In this document: in pieces, positions 7,301 through 10,063 of the stretch
Layout of the letters: the number at the start of each line of letters is the position of its first letter
How positions within the stretch are numbered: the stretch's first letter is position 1
Origin: Roseovarius sp.
GTDB taxonomy: Bacteria > Pseudomonadota > Alphaproteobacteria > Rhodobacterales > Rhodobacteraceae
Assembly (NCBI GenBank): GCA_021767845.1
Contig: JAASSQ010000101.1
Coordinates: 1-10,063 of the forward strand
Direction of reading: 5' to 3'
DNA: 10,063 nt
The notes under the pieces: generated by a model
The model's database searches: none
Seen by the model: the letters and a program-made list of their open reading frames with translations, nothing else
Told to the model about the DNA's origin: nothing
Position numbers and translations under genes: made by a program

Positions 7301-7381
7301 AGGGTGGACGGCCACGTGATCCGGGCCAAGATCGTCGAGCCCATCTTCTACGACAAGGACGGGGAGAAGCAGAATGTCTGA
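4370..7381 (+). CDS. soxA: Sarcosine oxidase subunit alpha
   Basis: A 1003-residue large subunit of standard length. Seen in order: an N-terminal domain (about 10-95; NRGKPLDFTFNGK, GVEGDTLASALLAND) that resembles a 2Fe-2S ferredoxin fold but has no cysteine until Cys96, so no cluster; a Rossmann pyridine-nucleotide-type motif VVVIGGGVAGLQAAKAAG (171-188), which binds NAD+ in known TSOX; the rest of a two-dinucleotide oxidoreductase domain to about 480; an Ala/Lys/Glu/Pro-rich linker (about 490-506); and a C-terminal GcvT-like aminomethyltransferase domain (about 610-1003) with GFLMDDGVV (Asp716/Asp717 near the expected folate-reaction Asp). The GcvT part takes the imine from SoxB and makes 5,10-methylene-THF. 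The start is chosen by GGAGGG upstream and the 4-base overlap with soxD. It overlaps soxG by eight bases. Confidence 0.97.
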   Translation: MSTRLAKGGRLLNRGKPLDFTFNGKNLRGVEGDTLASALLANDQMLVGRSFKYHRPRGIVASGAEEPNALVGLGEEARFEPNQRVTTTELFDGLTCASQNHWPSLEFDVGAINSRLARFLPAGFYYKTFIHPRPFWKHVYEPIIRQSAGLGKAPRDRDRDRYEHFYAFFDVVVIGGGVAGLQAAKAAGAAGAKVLLMEQTPHWGGRAPVDGGLIEGAPPENFIDRTLAELEAMENVTLRTRMMGAGVYDHGYLLGYERVGDHQPDAHGPRHRLWRIRAGQIVTATGAIERPLSFAGNDVPGVMLASAIRDYAVNYGVSVGDRTVVVTNNDDAYRTAITLKQLGLEVPAIIDARPGGGGALAAEAVALGIRVENGRGVAWVKGRKRVEGVEICAQAGEGAALEEIKCDAVAMSGGWSPVVHLWSHCGGKLYWDEAAAMFRPDPDKAPTGADGEGFVRAAGAADGQFDLAAVLDNADAAGKAAAQATGHKPQDTAAPKAEAKAENPIEPVWMMPQGASIKLRMKAWLDFQNDVKVSDVQLAAREGFESVEHAKRYTTLGMATDQGKLSNINGLAILSDALGQPIPQTGTTTFRPPYTPISLASIAGEARDAAFQPIRKTPMHDWHAAHGAYWEPVGAWRRPYCFQRPGETIEDAVQREVKATRDSLGLLDASTLGKIIVKGPDAGRFLDMLYTNMMSTLKPGRCRYGLMCNENGFLMDDGVVARLDDDTFLCHTTTGGADTIHAHMEEWLQTEWWDWKVYTANVTEQYAQIGVVGPKSRKVLEKLSDDDLSAEGLSFMGWKDIELAGLKARAFRISFSGELSYEISVPAGQGRALWDKLLEAGAEFGVTPYGTEALHIMRAEKGFIMIGDETDGTVIPQDLGLHWAISKKKDDYLGKRAQARSHMTDPTRWKLVGLETLDGSTLPDGAYATAEGANANGQRNVQGRVTSTYHSPTLGRGIAMGLVLNGPDRMGDVLEFPRVDGHVIRAKIVEPIFYDKDGEKQNV

Positions 7382-7949
7382 GGCTGTCAGCGCGCTCAAC
7401 CGCGCGTCCCGCGACGGGTTCGTCAGGGTCGAGGAATGTGGCCTGCAAGGCATGGTCAGCCTGCGCGGCGATCTGGACTCGGCCAAGTTGGCCAAGGCGG
7501 TCACGGCAGCGGCGGGGCTGGACGTGCCCGAAACCGGCCGGATCTTGGCGTCGGAAGGGCGCAGTGTCGCCTGGATGTCGCCCGACGAGCTGTTGCTCAT
7601 CGGCCCTTATGCCGAGGCCGAGCCGATGCGTACGGCGCTCGACACCGAGCTTGCGGGGGAACACGCCCTCGCGGTCAACGTCTCGGACGCGCGCGCCATG
7701 TTCCGCCTGTCGGGCAGGGATGCGGACGTGCGCGAGGTGATCGCCAAGCTGTGTCCCGTCGATATGGCCCCCGGCGTCTTTGAGCCGGGGCGCTTCCGGC
7801 GCACGCGGATGGCGCAGATCCCGGCGGCGATCTGGATGCCGGAGCCCGGCGAGATGCGCGTCGTCTGCTTCCGCTCGGTCGCGGACTACGCGATGACGCT
7901 GCTTGGCAACGCGGCGGACAAGGGCGGCGAGGTGGGCGTTTTCGCTTGA
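7374..7949 (+). CDS. soxG: Sarcosine oxidase subunit gamma
   Basis: A 191-residue protein that starts inside the last codons of soxA (8-base overlap). It fits SoxG by its position, length, and segments such as GRILASEGRSVAWMSPDELLLIG (about 57-79), VNVSDARAMFRLSGRDADVREVIAKLCPVD (about 101-130), RRTRMAQIPAAIW (about 142-154) and FRSVADYAMTLLGNAA near the C-terminus. The gamma subunit is the most variable TSOX subunit. It shares a GcvT-like fold but lacks a known active site, and it packs against the alpha subunit. It closes the operon: no glyA or purU follows in the window, though these folate genes accompany sox in some other bacteria. Confidence 0.93.
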   Translation: MSEAVSALNRASRDGFVRVEECGLQGMVSLRGDLDSAKLAKAVTAAAGLDVPETGRILASEGRSVAWMSPDELLLIGPYAEAEPMRTALDTELAGEHALAVNVSDARAMFRLSGRDADVREVIAKLCPVDMAPGVFEPGRFRRTRMAQIPAAIWMPEPGEMRVVCFRSVADYAMTLLGNAADKGGEVGVFA

Positions 7950-7970
7950 CGCCCCGCTGAACGCGGCGCC

Positions 7971-7991
7971 CGGCGGGCCAAGCGCCCGCTG
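7971..7991 (+). terminator. Hairpin downstream of soxG, weak terminator candidate
   Basis: CGGCGGGC (7971-7978) pairs with GCCCGCTG (7984-7991) around the loop CAAGC, with one G-U pair. It lies 22 bases after the soxG stop. A second smaller stem, GGGCGT/ACGCCC (7934-7939 with 7949-7954), straddles the stop codon itself. Neither is followed by a T-run, so termination may be rho-dependent or may rely on these only partly. The rest of 7950-8088, up to the Hint gene, shows no clear promoter. Confidence 0.35.
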
Positions 7992-8088
7992 CTCCCATTA
8001 TCGCCCAGATTCCACCCTATCGCTGCCACGCGGCACGTTTAAACCCAATCCGTCGGCGTGAAGGCCGTCGGGAACGAAAGCGTGTCGA

Positions 8089-9126
8089 ATGCCGGTTTTT
8101 ACGACCTATGCCTTGGGCGAATCCCACATTTCCGTATCCGGGGGCGAGCAGCTTTCGGGGTTCACGCAAGGCGACGGCTCGCACCTTGTGGGAGAGACCA
8201 TAACGCTCAACGCGAATGCGTGGGAAGCGGTCAGCATTCTCGATTCGGAAAGCGATTTCGATGACAGCGACACCAGCCAGTCGCTGAATGGCGCACAGAG
8301 TTTCGATGGCACCGCCTATTCGGGCGGTGAACGCGTCGAGGCGGAATACGAACTGACGCTGCAGGATCCGAGCGGCAACAGCTACACGGTGCTGGGGTTC
8401 AACATCAATGAGGCCGGCGTCAGCCCGTCCTACGGCACTGTCGAGGGACTGGCCTTTGTGGGCGGGGTGGGCGGTTTTCCCCCGATCGGTGTTCCCCTGA
8501 CCGTGGTGTCGGCCAGCGAAGGCCCCTCGCGGCCCTATGCGTCCCTGGCCTCGCCGCCCTGTTTCGTGGCCGGAACCCTGATCGAGACACCGGCGGGGCC
8601 GGTCCCCGTGGAAACCCTGGCTGCCGGTGACATCGTGAACACGATGGATCACGGGCCGCAGCCGCTCCGCGACGTGGGGCAGGCGCGGTTCCCCGCACCC
8701 GTGCTGGACAGCGACCCGCGCTTCCGCCCGGTTCTTGTGCGCCGCGATGCCTTCGGGCCGGGATGCCCCGCGCACGACACCCACCTGTCGCAACAGCATC
8801 GCGTTCTGATCGCCGGCTGGCGGACCGAGTTGTTCTTCGGCGAACCCAACGTTCTGGTGCCGATCAAGAAGCTGGTCAACGGCAGGACGATCCTGATCGA
8901 CGATTCTTTCGGCGCGGTCACCTATGTGCATCTGTTGTTCGACAGGCACGAGATCGTCTGGGGCGATGGCTTGCCGAGCGAGAGTTTTCACCCCGGTATC
9001 GCGACCGAACCCTGTGCCACACGGGACGAGCTGTCGCTGATGTTCCCCGAGGTCTTGGGCGCGGCAAGCCATGCGCGTGCCGCGCGCCCCTGTATCCAGG
9101 ATCGCCGCGCGCGGGTTCTTGCCTGA
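8089..9126 (+). CDS. Hint (hedgehog/intein-type) domain protein
   Basis: A 345-residue protein in two parts. Residues 1-157 form an acidic, Gly/Ser/Asp-rich region (FTTYALGESHISVSGG; LDSESDFDDSDTSQ at 51-64) with no recognised family. From Cys158, PCFVAGTLIETPAGPVPVETLAAGDIV is the classic opening of a Hint domain (Hint_2 type), followed by HLSQQHRVLIAG (232-243) with the block-B-like histidine, VPIKKLVNGRTI (257-268), and YVHLLFDRHEIVWGDGLPSESFHPG (279-303). Known of the fold: the Cys attacks the peptide bond before it, allowing splicing, cleavage or thioester transfer. Such proteins are common in Rhodobacteraceae, often beside RTX-type secreted domains; none is seen here. No classical signal peptide or membrane helix is visible, so secretion, if any, would be by another route. 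The start ATG has only a weak ribosome site (GGGAACGAAA). The fold is well supported; the role is unknown. Confidence 0.8.
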   Translation: MPVFTTYALGESHISVSGGEQLSGFTQGDGSHLVGETITLNANAWEAVSILDSESDFDDSDTSQSLNGAQSFDGTAYSGGERVEAEYELTLQDPSGNSYTVLGFNINEAGVSPSYGTVEGLAFVGGVGGFPPIGVPLTVVSASEGPSRPYASLASPPCFVAGTLIETPAGPVPVETLAAGDIVNTMDHGPQPLRDVGQARFPAPVLDSDPRFRPVLVRRDAFGPGCPAHDTHLSQQHRVLIAGWRTELFFGEPNVLVPIKKLVNGRTILIDDSFGAVTYVHLLFDRHEIVWGDGLPSESFHPGIATEPCATRDELSLMFPEVLGAASHARAARPCIQDRRARVLA

Positions 9127-9162
9127 TCCGGCAACACGCCTGCCAAATCCGAAACAAGGACG

Positions 9163-9179
9163 GGTTTCACAAGGAAACC
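9163..9179 (+). terminator. Small hairpin after the Hint gene
   Basis: GGTTTC (9163-9168) pairs with GAAACC (9174-9179) around ACAAG. It lies 36 bases after the Hint stop and before the proposed sodB promoter. There is no T-run, so it is at best a weak or rho-assisted end for the Hint transcript. Confidence 0.25.
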
Positions 9180-9191
9180 TACGCCGGGGTC

Positions 9192-9218
9192 TTGACCTCT
9201 CGGGTGCGCGGCTACCAT
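9192..9218 (+). promoter_or_regulatory. Possible sigma-70 promoter for sodB
   Basis: TTGACC (9192-9197) resembles a -35 box and TACCAT (9213-9218) a -10 box. The spacing is 15 bases, shorter than the usual 17. It lies 42 bases before the sodB start and downstream of the Hint gene's stop, so it would let sodB be transcribed alone. An 8-base palindrome GTTGCAAC (9236-9243) lies in the predicted leader; I do not recognise it as a Fur, Irr or OxyR site. Confidence 0.4.
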
Positions 9219-9259
9219 GTAGTCCAGCAGAAATTGTTGCAACGAACAGGGGGCCCGAT

Positions 9260-9859
9260 ATGGCTTTTGAACTTCCCGATCTTCCCTATTCCCACGATGC
9301 GCTTGCCGATTACGGCATGTCGCGCGAAACGCTGGAATATCACCACGACATCCACCACAAGGCCTATGTGGACAATGGCAACAAGGCCATTGCCGGGACC
9401 GAGTGGGAAGGCAAGCCCGTGGAAGAGATCATCAAGGGCACCTATGACCCCAAGGCCGTGGCGCAAAACGGCATCTTCAACAACGCCTCGCAATACTGGA
9501 ACCACAACCAGTTCTGGGAAATGATGGCGCCCGGAGGCACCGGCATGCCCGGCGAGCTGGAAAAGGCGCTGAACGAGGCGTTCGGCTCGGTGGACAAGTT
9601 CAAGGAAGAATTCGCCGCCGCGGGCGCGGGCCAGTTCGGCTCGGGCTGGGCGTGGCTTGTCAAGGACACCGACGGCAGCCTGAAGGTGACCAAGACCGAG
9701 AACGGTGTGAACCCGCTGTGCTTCGGTCAGACCGCGCTTCTGGGCTGTGATGTGTGGGAACATTCCTATTACATCGACTTCCGCAACAAGCGCCCGGCCT
9801 ACCTGCAGAACTTCTTGGACAACCTGGTGAACTGGGAAAACGTCGCCTCGCGCATGTAA
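9260..9859 (+). CDS. sodB: Superoxide dismutase, iron type
   Basis: A 199-residue Fe/Mn-family superoxide dismutase converting superoxide to O2 and H2O2, probably in the cytoplasm as no signal peptide is seen. Seen: metal ligands His28 (LEYHHDIHH), His82 (QYWNHNQFW), Asp164 and His168 (CDVWEHSYYIDF). Gln78 in FNNASQYWNH occupies the place of the active-site glutamine of iron enzymes (Gln69 of E. coli SodB), whereas Mn enzymes supply it from the C-terminal domain; this favours Fe, though Mn or dual use is possible. QFGSGWAWLV (125-134) is the usual family signature. The start MAFELPDLPY is the family N-terminus, with AGGGGG a few bases upstream; an in-frame ATG at 9071 lies inside the Hint gene and is rejected. 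It has its own likely promoter and a strong terminator, so it is probably monocistronic. Confidence 0.96.
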   Translation: MAFELPDLPYSHDALADYGMSRETLEYHHDIHHKAYVDNGNKAIAGTEWEGKPVEEIIKGTYDPKAVAQNGIFNNASQYWNHNQFWEMMAPGGTGMPGELEKALNEAFGSVDKFKEEFAAAGAGQFGSGWAWLVKDTDGSLKVTKTENGVNPLCFGQTALLGCDVWEHSYYIDFRNKRPAYLQNFLDNLVNWENVASRM

Positions 9860-9885
9860 GCGCGGTTTACCGCGATCGTTTTGGA

Positions 9886-9912
9886 CCCCGCGCCGCCCGG
9901 CGCGGGGTTTTT
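9886..9912 (+). terminator. Rho-independent terminator of sodB
   Basis: CCCCGCGCC (9886-9894) pairs perfectly with GGCGCGGGG (9899-9907) around the loop GCCC and is followed by TTTTT. It lies 27 bases after the sodB stop. A smaller stem, CGCGG/CCGCG (9861-9865 with 9870-9874), precedes it. It is the clearest intrinsic terminator in the window and separates sodB from the next gene. Confidence 0.92.
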
Positions 9913-9991
9913 CATGCGCCCTTGATGCAGATCATCACCTTTTCGCACGCTTCGGTCATGCTTACGTCAGGGATGTGGATACAAGAGAGAA

Positions 9992-9996
9992 GGAGG
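9992..9996 (+). promoter_or_regulatory. Shine-Dalgarno of the last gene
   Basis: GGAGG stands six bases before the ATG at 10003. Another in-frame ATG at 9997 touches this motif and is too close to use it, so 10003 is the chosen start. No clear promoter was seen between the sodB terminator and here. Confidence 0.7.
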
Positions 9997-10002
9997 ATGA
10001 CG

Positions 10003-10063
10003 ATGACAGAGCTTGCAAACGGCACGTGGGTTCTGGTGGCCGATGGCGAAAAGGCCCTGTTCC
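10003..10063 (+). CDS. Host attachment family protein (5' end only)
   Basis: Only the first 20 codons are inside the window: MTELANGTWVLVADGEKALF. This N-terminus (a strand ending in WVLVADGEKALF, as in archaeal release-factor-like/host-attachment proteins) matches what I recall of the short proteins of alphaproteobacteria annotated as 'host attachment protein'. The name comes from an Agrobacterium plant-attachment locus and says little about the true role. The ribosome site is strong and the preceding terminator makes this a separate transcription unit. With so few residues the family call is tentative; that a gene starts here is more secure. Confidence 0.6.
   Translation, partial: MTELANGTWVLVADGEKALF

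Noticed and set aside
6062..7600. 512-codon minus-strand frame over soxA/soxG
   Set aside because: Same reason: an antisense shadow without family features, opposite two well-supported genes.
8037..8044. GTTTAAAC palindrome upstream of the Hint gene
   Set aside because: Eight bases with no partner repeat nearby; too short to treat as an operator.
8017..9072. 351-codon minus-strand frame opposite the Hint gene
   Set aside because: The plus strand carries conserved Hint blocks; the minus product has none and covers the same codons.
9071..9259. 63-residue N-terminal extension of SodB
   Set aside because: It would start inside the Hint gene and run across the proposed promoter. The family N-terminus MAFELPDLPY with a good ribosome site begins at 9260.

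Overview
The window looks like a stretch of chromosome from an alphaproteobacterium, most likely the Rhodobacteraceae (Roseobacter group). The reasons are the high GC content, the ccmI-ruvX-DUF1289 gene order, the soxBDAG operon, a stand-alone Hint-domain protein, and the residue patterns of SodB and RuvX. This placement rests on remembered family patterns and no search was run.

Layout. Positions 1-477 (+) hold the 3' part of an Fe(II)/2-oxoglutarate dioxygenase-like gene (phytanoyl-CoA hydroxylase type) whose start lies outside the window. It converges on a leftward three-gene operon at 2499-522: ccmI (cytochrome c maturation), ruvX/yqgF (Holliday-junction resolvase-like / rRNA maturation nuclease) and a small four-cysteine DUF1289 protein. 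Both junctions in that operon are 4-base start/stop overlaps. A 214-base divergent intergenic region (2500-2713) carries repeated TGTCGC motifs and separates ccmI from a rightward operon.

The operon at 2714-7949 encodes all four subunits of heterotetrameric sarcosine oxidase in the order soxB (beta), soxD (delta), soxA (alpha), soxG (gamma). The enzyme demethylates sarcosine to glycine, reduces O2 to H2O2 and passes the methyl group to tetrahydrofolate as 5,10-methylene-THF. It usually works as the last step of glycine betaine/creatinine breakdown. soxD/soxA and soxA/soxG overlap, so their translation is probably coupled. soxB and soxD are instead separated by 85 bases holding a perfect 26-bp palindrome inside a 30-codon reading frame that links the two genes.

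Next comes an apparently independent Hint (hedgehog/intein-type) domain protein at 8089-9126. It is followed by sodB (iron-type superoxide dismutase, 9260-9859) with a plausible promoter and a strong rho-independent terminator. The window ends in the first 20 codons of a host-attachment-family protein. SodB removes superoxide rather than the H2O2 made by SoxBDAG, so nearness to sox need not mean a shared pathway.

No tRNA, rRNA, CRISPR array, insertion sequence or phage gene was seen. Most of the window is ordinary core or metabolic content. The parts most worth a second look are the palindrome/small ORF between soxB and soxD, the Hint protein with its unassigned N-terminal domain, and the TGTCGC repeats upstream of soxB.
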